Assembly (NCBI RefSeq): GCF_010671925.1
Contig: NZ_JAAHIH010000007.1
Coordinates: 1-64,000, forward strand
Reading direction: 5' to 3'
Origin: Moorena sp. SIOASIH
GTDB lineage: Bacteria; Cyanobacteriota; Cyanobacteriia; Cyanobacteriales; Coleofasciculaceae
DNA length: 64,000 nucleotides
Shown piece by piece: positions 1 through 7,982 of this stretch. Positions within the stretch are counted from its first letter, which is position 1; each line of letters begins with the position of its first letter. The notes under the pieces are model-generated. The model ran no database searches. It saw only the letters and a program-made list of their open reading frames with translations, and had not been told where the DNA came from. The position numbers were made by a program, and so were the translations under genes.

Positions 1-708
1 CAGTAGTCATGTTCTTATGATTGCGGGTATGAATATGAAGTTATCGAGGTTCGTCCGGCTTGTGTGCGCCTTCATGTATTTATATTAAGTAATATATTTA
101 GTTTTGTAAAGGGGTTTGAGAGTAATTGCCCGGATATATATTAAATAATGTAAATAAGTAAAACTTATATTAAATAAGTCTTGACTTTATATTGTGATTG
201 TGGTAAAAGAGTGGTTGACAAAATTTTGGTGTAGGTCAGTAGACTAGGAAACGCGATGTTCCTTTGGAACCGCTTCGCGATTGACCTTGGCCAAAAGGCC
301 ACGCTACGCGAATGGTCACGCTTCTTCTCAGACTGATCAGGTACACAGGATTTTTTGCCACTCCACCTATGCCCATTTCCCTATCTCCCGATTCCCGACT
401 CCCTACTCCCGACTCCCTAAAACCCAGAACGAAAGTACCTCACCCAATTGAGAACTGCTATATATTGATCTATTTATTTATACTTTCTTAACATCCTGGA
501 TTGTTGACGGATCCAAAGCGCCCTGTTCTCCTTTCACCGTAACTGTCCCATTTGAAATTAGTTTACTTAGGTTTATTAGATTACATTAGTTGAGTTATGG
601 ATCTAGTTAAATCCGAAAGCATCAATGTATCAAATTCTACCGAAGTTCCTCAAAAAATCTACTATGTTCAATGAATTATGATGAAACCTCATACACCTTA
701 GACAAATC
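1..708. other. Intergenic region upstream of the LysR gene
   Basis: No supportable gene. The first 240 bases are AT-rich. Around 281-311 there is a short GC-rich palindromic repeat (CCTTGGCCAAAAGGCCACGC) that recurs near 4340 and 52760. A degraded family-I palindromic element occupies about 331-460. Bases 470-708 hold the presumed promoter of the LysR gene. I found no convincing NtcA box (GTA-N8-TAC) there. Confidence 0.6.
331..460. repeat. Family-I MITE-like element, left end degraded
   Basis: Contains the family-I internal motifs GGTACACAGGATTTTTT on the left and GTACCTCACCCAATTGAGAA on the right, enclosing 7-bp tandem repeats of CTCCCGA type. The right end reads ACTGCTA followed by TA, a variant of the usual ACCGCTA-TA end. 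The left terminal repeat is missing, probably cut off by another small repeat. Confidence 0.6.
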
Positions 709-1704
709 ATGCGGATTGAGCAGTTGCAGGCATTTCTGGCAGTCACCCAGACAGGTAATTTTGGACAAGCGGCACAAAAATGCGGCGTAACACAATCGAC
801 TATAAGTAGACAAATTCAGTCTCTGGAAAGCTATCTGGGTATGCCACTGTTTCATCGCACTGCTCACGCAAAGTTGACTCTTGCAGGGGAACAGCTGTTA
901 CCCCGTGCTCGTAAAATCTGTCAAGAGTGGCAAAGTGCTACCCAAGAACTAGCAGATTTGATCGCAGGGAAACAGCCAGAATTGTGTGTAGCAGCAATCC
1001 AATCAGTCTGCGCTCACTACTTGCCACCGATCTTAAGGCAATTTTGTCAGGCCTATCCTCAAGTCCAGTTACGAGTGACGGCCCTCGGAAGCGATCGCTC
1101 TTTGAAGGTACTGCGAGATGGTCTAGTGGATGTGGCAATTGTGATGAACAATCGCTTTTTGACCACTAGTTCAGAGATGGTAGTTGAGGTACTCTACGAA
1201 GAGCCCATCGAAGTCCTGATGGCATCAGACCATCCCTTAGTCAACTATCAACCAGTCCCCTGGTCAGAACTGATTAAATACCCACAAGCAGTCTTTAAAA
1301 GTGGCTACGGGATGCAACGTTTAGTACAACAGCAGTTTTCCCGCCTAGGGGCTAATTTGCGGGCAGTTATGGAGTTAAATACCCTAGAAGCATTCCAAGG
1401 AGTAGTGCGCCAAGGAGAATTGATTGCCCTATTGCCCAAATCAGCCCTGATCAATGTACAGCAAGACTCTACTCTGGCTGTAAGATCCCTAGAAAAACTA
1501 CCAGAATCCGTGGCTAGCTCCAACAAACTAGTAGGTAACGTCTCTGCCTTGGATTCCAAGTGGACTCGTCAGGTGGTTTTGGTCACGACTCGCGATCGCT
1601 TAGATATTCCACCAATTCAGCATTTTTGTAAACTGGTGCGTCAGCTGGACATGCCAACAGTTCAGGCTTGGAACCTCCAGCTGCCAGCCCTTGCTCAAGC
1701 TTGA
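709..1704 (+). CDS. ntcB: LysR-family regulator, NtcB-like
   Basis: A 331-residue LysR-type DNA-binding regulator. The N-terminal winged helix-turn-helix (about residues 1-60, with QAAQKCGVTQSTISRQIQSL) is followed by a periplasmic-binding-like effector domain. The run from GKQPELCVAAIQSVCAHYLP to VMNNRFLT matches my memory of cyanobacterial NtcB, the activator of nitrate/nitrite assimilation genes that responds to nitrite under NtcA. Translation starts at ATG 709. The next gene begins 30 bp downstream on the same strand, so the two are probably co-transcribed. The LysR family is certain. The NtcB assignment rests on sequence feel and on the neighbour, and could be a paralogous LysR protein. 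Confidence 0.75.
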   Translation: MRIEQLQAFLAVTQTGNFGQAAQKCGVTQSTISRQIQSLESYLGMPLFHRTAHAKLTLAGEQLLPRARKICQEWQSATQELADLIAGKQPELCVAAIQSVCAHYLPPILRQFCQAYPQVQLRVTALGSDRSLKVLRDGLVDVAIVMNNRFLTTSSEMVVEVLYEEPIEVLMASDHPLVNYQPVPWSELIKYPQAVFKSGYGMQRLVQQQFSRLGANLRAVMELNTLEAFQGVVRQGELIALLPKSALINVQQDSTLAVRSLEKLPESVASSNKLVGNVSALDSKWTRQVVLVTTRDRLDIPPIQHFCKLVRQLDMPTVQAWNLQLPALAQA

Positions 1705-1734
1705 TCACTGTTTCCAGCTTTGGACTAATCACCG

Positions 1735-2832
1735 ATGAGTAATGCCTTCAGGGAATTATTAAAGAAAGTGGGCAGTGGTGTGCACACTGGGAAAGCGTTA
1801 ACTCGTGAGGAAGCCACCACTGCAACCCGCCTCATGTTGACACAAGAGGCTACACCAGCGCAAATTGGAGCATTTATGATTGCCCACCGCATCAAACGAC
1901 CGACCAGTGAAGAACTGGCAGGGATGTTGGATGCTTATGACCAACTTGGACCAAGGTTACACCCCTGGGACATCAACCATGGGCAAGATACCTCTCGGTC
2001 AGTTTCTTCTTCTCCATCCCTGGGGGTTACAGCGTTAGGAACACCCTATGATGGACGAAGCCGTACTGCACCAGTCACACCCCTGACCGCCTTAGTCTTA
2101 GCTACTGCTGGGGTACCTGTGGTAATGCATGGGGGAGATTGTATGCCCACTAAGTATGGAGTCCCCTTAATTGAGATTTGGCAGGGATTGGGAATGGATT
2201 TCTCCCAACTTTCTGTGCCCCAGGTGCAACAAGTATTGGAGACAACTGGCTTCGGATTTATCTATTTACCCCAGCATTTTCCCCAAGCTCATCAGTTAGT
2301 TTCCTACCGCGACCAAATCGGTAAACGTCCACCGATAGCAACCATGGAACTCCTGTGGTCTGCCTATAGAGGAGAGAGTCATCATGTTGCCGGGTATGTT
2401 CATCCACCTACAGAAATCCTGTTTAGACAGACATGTCAGCTGCGTCTGGTCAAGAATTTTACCTTTGTCAAAGGCTTAGAGGGTAGCTGTGACCTACCAC
2501 GCGATCGCACTGCCATCATAGCCATTAGTCAACCATCAGCCAGTCAAGGGTTTGAACGTCTGCTACTCCATCCCAGTGAATACGGTTTGGCTGGCAAGGA
2601 GGTACCACTTGAGTCAACCACTAAACTGCTGGCACAGATCCAGGAAATCCTAAAGGGTAAATCCAACCCATTGATGCCAGCCGCTATCTGGAATGGAGGG
2701 TTTTATCTGTGGCGTTGTGGTATTTGCCCAGATTTGACAGCAGGTCTGGCCAGGGCTGAAGATTTATTCACCAGTGGTAATGTGGCTCAAAAATTTAACG
2801 AAATTGTTGATTACTTACAGAAGCTTAAATAA
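1735..2832 (+). CDS. Anthranilate phosphoribosyltransferase-family protein (TrpD2/NirB-like)
   Basis: A 365-residue member of the TrpD/nucleoside-phosphorylase class III fold. It has an N-terminal helical domain with TREEATTATRLMLTQEATPAQIG, then a catalytic-type domain with VPVVMHGGDCMPTKYGVP. The glycine-rich phosphoribosyl-binding loop of true TrpD (GTGGD) is not evident; the equivalent region reads GTPYDGRSRTAPVTP, so tryptophan synthesis is unlikely. It lies 30 bp behind the NtcB-like gene. In other cyanobacteria a TrpD-like protein called NirB is linked to ntcB and supports full nitrite reductase activity, so a role in nitrite assimilation is plausible. The family is confident and the role is inferred. 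Confidence 0.7.
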   Translation: MSNAFRELLKKVGSGVHTGKALTREEATTATRLMLTQEATPAQIGAFMIAHRIKRPTSEELAGMLDAYDQLGPRLHPWDINHGQDTSRSVSSSPSLGVTALGTPYDGRSRTAPVTPLTALVLATAGVPVVMHGGDCMPTKYGVPLIEIWQGLGMDFSQLSVPQVQQVLETTGFGFIYLPQHFPQAHQLVSYRDQIGKRPPIATMELLWSAYRGESHHVAGYVHPPTEILFRQTCQLRLVKNFTFVKGLEGSCDLPRDRTAIIAISQPSASQGFERLLLHPSEYGLAGKEVPLESTTKLLAQIQEILKGKSNPLMPAAIWNGGFYLWRCGICPDLTAGLARAEDLFTSGNVAQKFNEIVDYLQKLK

Positions 2833-2839
2833 ATAGAAG

Positions 2840-3098
2840 GTAAGTATTCAGCTATCAGCTATCAGCGGTCAGCGATTAGCGCTACGGGCACGCTACTTGA
2901 TGTGCTTATGGGCATAGGGCACGCTACTTGATGTGCTTATGAGCATAGGGCAAGCTACACTGAACAGCTTTTGAATAAAATCGGTAAGCATTGGAATAAT
3001 GCTGCAGTGTTGTCACAGGGCTTGTGGCCTGTGCCATAAAGCTGACGGCTGACGGCTGACTGCTGTTCGCGCAGCGTGCGCGTAGCGCATATGCTTAC
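2840..3098. repeat. Family-II palindromic element, composite copy
   Basis: Begins GTAAGTATTCAGC and ends GCATATGCTTAC, variants of the family-II terminal repeat GTAAGCATTCAGC. Inside are CAGCTAT-type heptads and a duplicated segment (GGGCACGCTACTTGATGTGC and its repeat). A second internal GGTAAGCATT at about 2981 suggests nested or composite insertion. No clean 8-bp target duplication is visible. Confidence 0.55.
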
Positions 3099-3112
3099 AA
3101 TACTCAACCAAA

Positions 3113-3655
3113 TTACTGAACCAAGGTTCTTGCCGGAGGTGGCGCAAAGGTCGGAGACAATTGGGAGGGATATTGATCAACAGAAATACAAGTGTTTAGA
3201 GCCTTGTCAGGGCTAGCGACATTGGCACTATTCAAGCCAATAACACATTCAGAAAATTGCTCTGGCAGGAGGCTACGACGACAGTGATCCAGCACTGAGT
3301 TAGCATTTATGTTTTCAATCTGATTGTCAATATCAACCACACAGCTAGCCAATTCCAAAGGTCGTCGGACTCGTGTACAAGCACCTAAGGCTTTTTGGCC
3401 TGCTAATGAGGTCAGTACCTTAATTTTCAGTACACACAAGGATAAATCCTCAGGTTGTAGTGCCTCTGAACAAGCTTGTGATGCAATTTCTGAAGTGATA
3501 TTGGCCGCTTTAAGATCTTTGGCACAGAAACTAAATCCATTCCCAGCAGTGGCAGCACCATTAGGAATCCCTAGGGTGACTAGGCCAGCGATTGCCAACT
3601 GAGTAGTACAAAATTTCAATAAAGATGTATGTCTAAACCTACTTTGCTGCTTCAT
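3113..3655 (-). CDS. Secreted hypothetical protein with Cys repeats
   Basis: A 180-residue protein with a signal peptide: basic N-terminus MKQQSRFRHTSLLKF, hydrophobic stretch to about residue 33, likely cut near GAATA-GNG. The mature part holds four degenerate repeats of about 30 residues, each with a pattern such as ACSEALQPEDLSLCVLKI or HCRRSLLPEQFSECVIGL (two Cys about 12-14 residues apart), followed by a Pro-rich tail. The regular Cys pairs suggest disulfides or a small helical repeat outside the cytoplasm. I do not recognise the family. It stands alone between repeat-rich regions. Confidence 0.65.
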   Translation of the reverse strand: MKQQSRFRHTSLLKFCTTQLAIAGLVTLGIPNGAATAGNGFSFCAKDLKAANITSEIASQACSEALQPEDLSLCVLKIKVLTSLAGQKALGACTRVRRPLELASCVVDIDNQIENINANSVLDHCRRSLLPEQFSECVIGLNSANVASPDKALNTCISVDQYPSQLSPTFAPPPARTLVQ

Positions 3656-3694
3656 AACTAGTCTTAGTCGATAAAATTTTATAAGCTATCAATT

Positions 3695-3740
3695 TTGACA
3701 CTCCCCGGTCATTAGACGCGGGGATTCCTAGATCAACGAG
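3695..3740 (-). repeat. Orphan IS605/TnpB-type right end
   Basis: TTGACACTCCCC, a short loop and GGGGATTC, then GATCAACGA. The same arrangement sits at the 3' end of the apparently intact tnpB at 53521-53565. In IS200/IS605-group elements this end forms the subterminal hairpin and the scaffold of the guide RNA. No tnpB remains next to it, so this looks like a solo remnant. Confidence 0.55.
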
Positions 3741-3809
3741 CCGCCTTAAACCGCCGCATTCCCATCTTTAACGCCGTCAAAAATAGGACAGTACTTAACG
3801 GTGCGACCC

Positions 3810-3843
3810 GTGGCGAATTTAATTCGCCAAGGTCAAGCGCACC
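3810..3843. repeat. Family-III hairpin repeat
   Basis: GGTGCGACCCGTGGCG, an internal GAATTTAATTC palindrome, then a stretch ending CGCACC. Nearly identical copies lie at about 6903-6948 and 18557-18599. The outer stem is GGTGCG/CGCACC. Confidence 0.6.
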
Positions 3844-4099
3844 GGTACCAAAAACCCGTCAAGACCAAGTTTTTAGTCAATTTACGACAGACCCAGAGGG
3901 CGATTCTCAGATGGGGCGTTTGGCTACTTAGTTGGAAGTGCATGTGCATAGTCCGTTTCCCTTCCTTTTCGCCTTCGGTGTGCCGGAGACGAAACCTTAT
4001 CAGAGCGATGCAGCGCGGTCTTGGGGAGGCAGCGCGGTCTTGGGGGTTCCCCCCATGAGCGACTGCCGTGGTTTCCCCCACTCGCTATTGCATCAAGAC

Positions 4100-4165
4100 A
4101 GGGTCGCCTTAATAAAAAAGTTTTAACCCTTTTATGCATAGCCTGTAACCCTTAAAGGCGACCCT
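4100..4165 (-). repeat. 66-bp hairpin element with conserved 44-nt loop, copy X
   Basis: On the minus strand: arm AGGGTCGCCTT, a 44-nt loop, arm AAGGCGACCCT. The loop is the same length as, and about 35/44 identical to, the loop of the element inserted in the IS607 tnpB (32465-32540), although the arm sequences differ. Beyond a roughly 100-bp insertion lies TAAGGTTTCGTCTCCGG (minus-strand reading, about 3980-3997), which directly abuts the other copy. Confidence 0.6.
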
Positions 4166-4703
4166 CTGATTACGGTAACTTCTAACCCCACCTTACCGTT
4201 TCTTTCTCTCAAGTTGTGATTTTTCTGGGTTCACACACCAATTGGTAGTTGATGTAGTGGTGTTTAAGGAGGATTTTCCCTGCCCTCCGGGCATTATTGT
4301 TTTAAGGTCAAGCAGTGGCGGGCTTCTGACCCGGTTGCGCCAAGGCCAAAGGCCACGCTACGCAAACGGTTTCTCAACCTGTACCCTATACTTACAGTAT
4401 ACTCTGGCGCTAGAGAATTGTCAACTTTTTGCTAAAAGTTTTCTAGGCGACTTTAGTCGCTAGTCACTTTCATCTGAGCTCTTTAGAGGCGGAGTTTTCA
4501 GTTAATGGTTTTGTAATAAACAATCAAGGTATTGATTATGTTAGACGTTGATTAGGGTTCCGTGGTAAATCCATCACTAACTACCAATCAACTTAGCTCG
4601 TTTTTAACAACTTGCTATGATAGTCGATATTTTGAACCCCTAATCTGACAATTACTCATTCTTTGTAAGCTATCCCTAAGGAATATCTAATCTTTTTATA
4701 CCT

Positions 4704-5468
4704 ATGCCTATGCAATTCTACCAGTTTTTAAGTCAAACAGTTCGCTCACTTTACTCTAATAGCCAGGGGACTGTGCTCCTAATGCTAATGGCATTGTGTG
4801 TCAGCTGCTCCCCAAAAGAACCCCCTGACCTTGAGTTAGAACTCAGTGTGAAACCGGCAAGTCGTCCTGGTGCGTACACTGTATCCGGTAGTAGTAATCT
4901 ACCTAACCAAAGTCAAATTGCTGTGGCTGCTATTCGCTATTTGCGTCCGACACAACAGCCTTTATTTGGTTCTAACCCCCTAGGCACCTATTCCATTTTG
5001 GATCGCCAAGTTGTTGAGGTAAACGACCAGGGTCAATGGCAAGCTAGGCTTAACCTATGGGACGTGGCACCAGATGGTCGCCTTCAGGAAGCTTGGCAAA
5101 TCAATCAATCACAAGGACGATTCTCGGTTAGCCCCAATAATAGTGTCTCTTTCGTAGCCACCTATGAGCCCTATGGTCACCTAGGAAGGACTGAAGAGCA
5201 ACAGCCACAGATTCCAGAGATGGAAGGTGACCTCGTCCGATTTAATAATGATGGTCAACCTTACGTCAAGGCAAGTTCCACCTTACCGATAGCGCTACCT
5301 AGTGGCAGGAAATCAGTACCTAGCATTAGGGCAGCAGAACGCAATGGTGGCTGGGGAAACCGCTCAGAACTTAGACCCCAAACATCGGTTAGTGGTAGTA
5401 TTAGCCCACAAACCAATTTAAAAAATCAAAGCAATACTCCACTCTCGCCGTCAGAGTTTTTCCGATAA
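4704..5468 (+). CDS. Hypothetical lipoprotein
   Basis: A 254-residue protein of unknown family. Residues 22-35 form a hydrophobic signal ending in a lipobox (LCVSC, acylated Cys at about 35), so it is probably anchored in a membrane facing the periplasm. The following 130 residues read like a beta-rich extracellular domain (ELSVKPASRPGAYTVSGSSN, QWQARLNLWDVAPDGRLQEA). The C-terminal third is low-complexity and rich in Ser, Pro, Asn and Gln, typical of a flexible tail. The start is ATG 4704; a second ATG two codons later is an alternative. No operon partner is nearby. Confidence 0.6.
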   Translation: MPMQFYQFLSQTVRSLYSNSQGTVLLMLMALCVSCSPKEPPDLELELSVKPASRPGAYTVSGSSNLPNQSQIAVAAIRYLRPTQQPLFGSNPLGTYSILDRQVVEVNDQGQWQARLNLWDVAPDGRLQEAWQINQSQGRFSVSPNNSVSFVATYEPYGHLGRTEEQQPQIPEMEGDLVRFNNDGQPYVKASSTLPIALPSGRKSVPSIRAAERNGGWGNRSELRPQTSVSGSISPQTNLKNQSNTPLSPSEFFR

Positions 5469-5919
5469 GACAAAACCTTTATCTTGGTTCATAGTTCATG
5501 GTCATGGTTCATGGTTCGTCACTATCAAGCCTGAACCATGAATAATATTAATAATAATACTAATAATAATACTCAGCCACACTGTGCACGCTCTTACCAA
5601 AATACCCTAACAGTTTTATTTAATGAGCGCTATGATCACATTTTGTTGGCGCTTTTTGTGGAAACGATCACGGTCATCTGAATCGCGACAATCCAGTAAT
5701 TAGCGAATGGCAAATTCCTCCATCGATAAATGGAGTTGATAATTCTGAATTCGAAAGGCAGAAATGGTCAACCAGTCAACCAAATTCAGGAATTTTTACT
5801 CCTTACCAACAGTAAACTATCTATACCAAACTATCTGGAGTAAATTCCAGTAGATGCTTTTTAGCTTATGGTTGGATCAGGATGCACCCTGAGCGTGTAT
5901 CAACTTGTCTCAAACGTTC
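5469..5919. other. Intergenic region
   Basis: Contains short tandem repeats (GGTTCATGGTTCATGG near 5486-5515; AATAATACTAATAATA near 5540-5570). I see no gene and no strong terminator. Confidence 0.5.
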
Positions 5920-6801
5920 CTAACCGTTTACAGACCAGGACTTAACAAGTTGTTTGGATGGGTGATTCGCTACAGGTACCTCAATACCTCCACTTCTCTG
6001 TGTGCCATCAAGGGCGGATTGTAAAGAAGCCATCTGAGCCATAATTGTTTGAAGTTGAGTGTTGAGTTGATCCAGCTGCTCCGGTTTTGGTGAACTCACC
6101 TGGATAGGTTGGGTGACTACAGGTTTTGTGCGCACAAAACCTAGAAACGTTTGTGCTGAAGCAAACTTCTGGGTTACATCCTCTACAGACCTTGTAGGGG
6201 TTGTTATGGAGGGCTCTTCAACAAAATTCGACCTAGTCACTATAGTTTGAAATACTGGCTGGAATTCAAGGCTTTTATCCTGAGTTTCCGTAACGTTTTC
6301 TATAACTTTGTGGGTAACATTTTCCGTAGCCTTTTCCGTAACGTTTTCTATAACTTTGTCGGTAATATTTTCCGTAAGGTTTTCTGTAAGGTTTTCTGTA
6401 ACTGTTATCTGGGTTTCTCCCTCATCTAGAAAATCACTGAGTCCAGAAGCTGCCAAACTCGACAGAGAAAGCTTAAGGTCTTCTAATTCTTTTTCTTTTG
6501 CCTCGATATCCTCAGCTAGAGTGGAAACTTTGTCCTGAGTTTGAGAAAATTTCTGGGAGGAGTGTTGCCACCCTGAAATTGCCAAACTGGCTACACCGAC
6601 TCCCAAACTCAAGGCTCCAACCAAGCCTAGGTAAGGGGGAGCAAGATCCTTAATTTCACCATCCATCCACTGTTCTCCCTGAATGCGAATGGAAACTGGT
6701 TGTGAGCCAAAAATTGCTACTGGTAAGGACAGTACTGACAATACCGCTGCTGCAAGAAGAACGGGTTTGAAAAGGAATTTATTCAGAGGAGAGCCTGACA
6801 T
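5920..6801 (-). CDS. Membrane protein with coiled coil and ENVTE repeats
   Basis: A 293-residue protein of unknown family. Two transmembrane helices are visible: residues 10-32 (FKPVLLAAAVLSVLSLPVAI) and about 55-76 (LGLVGALSLGVGVASLAISG). A heptad-like coiled coil follows (about 83-115, TLAEDIEAKEKELEDLKLSL). Residues about 133-172 are a run of near-identical 4-8-residue repeats (ENLTENITDKVIENVTEKAT), visible at DNA level as repeated GTAACGTTTTC. The C-terminus carries a second short helix (QLDQLNTQLQTIMAQMASLQ). The layout suggests a membrane-anchored scaffold. ATG 6801 is the start. Confidence 0.6.
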   Translation of the reverse strand: MSGSPLNKFLFKPVLLAAAVLSVLSLPVAIFGSQPVSIRIQGEQWMDGEIKDLAPPYLGLVGALSLGVGVASLAISGWQHSSQKFSQTQDKVSTLAEDIEAKEKELEDLKLSLSSLAASGLSDFLDEGETQITVTENLTENLTENITDKVIENVTEKATENVTHKVIENVTETQDKSLEFQPVFQTIVTRSNFVEEPSITTPTRSVEDVTQKFASAQTFLGFVRTKPVVTQPIQVSSPKPEQLDQLNTQLQTIMAQMASLQSALDGTQRSGGIEVPVANHPSKQLVKSWSVNG

Positions 6802-7704
6802 GTTTTATAGTTAACTGTTAAAACTACTCGTGTTACTATTTACCTCAAGGGCTTTGAGAGAAATTCCGCATGGTACGGTTTTTTAACTCTGGCTAGCATC
6901 TTGAGGTGCGACCCGTGGGGAATTTAATTCGCCAAGGTCAAGGGCACCTCATAGCGTTTAAGTAGTGACTAGGAGAAACTACATGCTTTGATTACCTGCT
7001 GCACTTTTTGCTTCTTCTAAAGTTAACCATGTCTATCAGCGATTTTCCGTAAATTACTTATGAATCGTCCCACTAGATTGTAAATTTTCTGTGAAGTCTT
7101 TATAAACGTTAGCTTATATCGGCCATTTTTCCAGCCAAAATGGCGGCAAGCAACAGCCAAAACCCGATTTATCCCAACTGCTCCGGATGAAACAGTTCTA
7201 GTTAGCCAAAAAGCCCGCTGAAGCCAGCTTTTATAGGTAGATCCTAGTGGGACTTTCTAATCCCTCCGATCGGGTCCGTGTAGGTAAAAATCACTAATAC
7301 CCAAATCCGTGTGTCACAAATGAACACCCTGATCAGGAATCGGTTAAGGCCATTGAGAGTAATTTAGATAACAATTTAGATATATATAACTATCCTGATG
7401 GTGGTATGATGCCATCACTAATTCTACATGCGATCGCTAACTCGGGAGTGGCACTCTTGTTACGGAAAACAACGTTACTTACTCATAATAGCAGATTGGC
7501 TGAGGTACCTCGTCCTGGGTTAATGGGAATAGGGACTAGGGACTAGGGACTAGGGACTAGGGAATACCTAGGCAGCACTGTCTTGGGGAGCTAGTTGCTA
7601 ATCTGACTCCCCATCTCCCCACACCTGCCACACCTGCCACACCTGCCACACCTGCCACACTTCCCATATTATCCCCATTTCCCCACACCTGCCGCGCCCC
7701 CGCC
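6802..7704. other. Repeat-rich intergenic region
   Basis: No gene seen. It holds a family-III hairpin (about 6903-6948), whose outer arms here extend to TGAGGTGC/GCACCTCA, GGGACTA heptads near 7528-7562 and CACACCTGC tandem units near 7618-7665. Confidence 0.55.
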
Positions 7705-7905
7705 TCACACTATTGCCTGAGCCAAAATTACCGATTCCCTACACGCAGCCTTATCAATTAACGTTTCATCAATCGCTGTCATCAACAACTCATTTACAGA
7801 TATGCCCGATGCTTTCGCCATAGAAGCAATCACACTTTTAGGAGAAAAAGAACAATACAACCCTGCTTCTAGAAACCAAGGTTGCCCTTGTGGGTCGATA
7901 CGGAA
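7705..7905 (-). pseudogene. C-terminal remnant of a D-Ala-D-Ala-ligase-like ATP-grasp enzyme (mysD-type?)
   Basis: About 67 residues remain, beginning FRIDPQGQPWFLEAGLYCSF. This resembles the end of the ATP-grasp domain in D-Ala-D-Ala-ligase-like proteins: the R-D-dGqp-fLE metal-binding strand, then SPKSVIASMAKASGISVNEL. The open frame extends to 7959, but those extra bases are an IS-type hairpin. Everything upstream is missing, so the gene is dead. In MAA clusters a D-Ala-D-Ala-ligase homologue (MysD) attaches the second amino acid to mycosporine-glycine. The location at the end of a locus containing mysABC makes MysD the likeliest origin, but other ATP-grasp ligases are possible. Confidence 0.5.
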
Positions 7906-7944
7906 TTGACACTCCCCACGATTAGAAATCGGGGGAGTGTCAAT
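7905..7944. repeat. Perfect-stem hairpin related to IS605-type ends
   Basis: ATTGACACTCCCC, a 13-nt loop, then GGGGGAGTGTCAAT. The TTGACACTCCCC half equals the right-end motif at 3695 and 53521. It abuts the truncated ATP-grasp remnant, so an IS605-group insertion or deletion probably removed the rest of that gene. Confidence 0.55.
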
Positions 7945-7982
7945 AAAGCTACCCCGCAAGAATTGTCAGAACTAGAATGAAA

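Larger units (their letters stand above)
3656..4703. other. Repeat-rich intergenic region
   Basis: No supportable gene; short open frames at 3801-4139 are overlapping in several frames and follow repeat composition. It holds an orphan IS605-type right end (3695-3740), a family-III hairpin (about 3810-3843), a GCGATGCAGCGCGG repeat (3999-4099), a 66-bp covarying-arm hairpin (4100-4165) and the presumed promoter of the downstream lipoprotein gene. Confidence 0.6.

Noticed and set aside
3801..4139. Overlapping 64-85-codon frames on both strands
   Set aside because: They lie across several dispersed repeats and share no protein-like composition or start signals.
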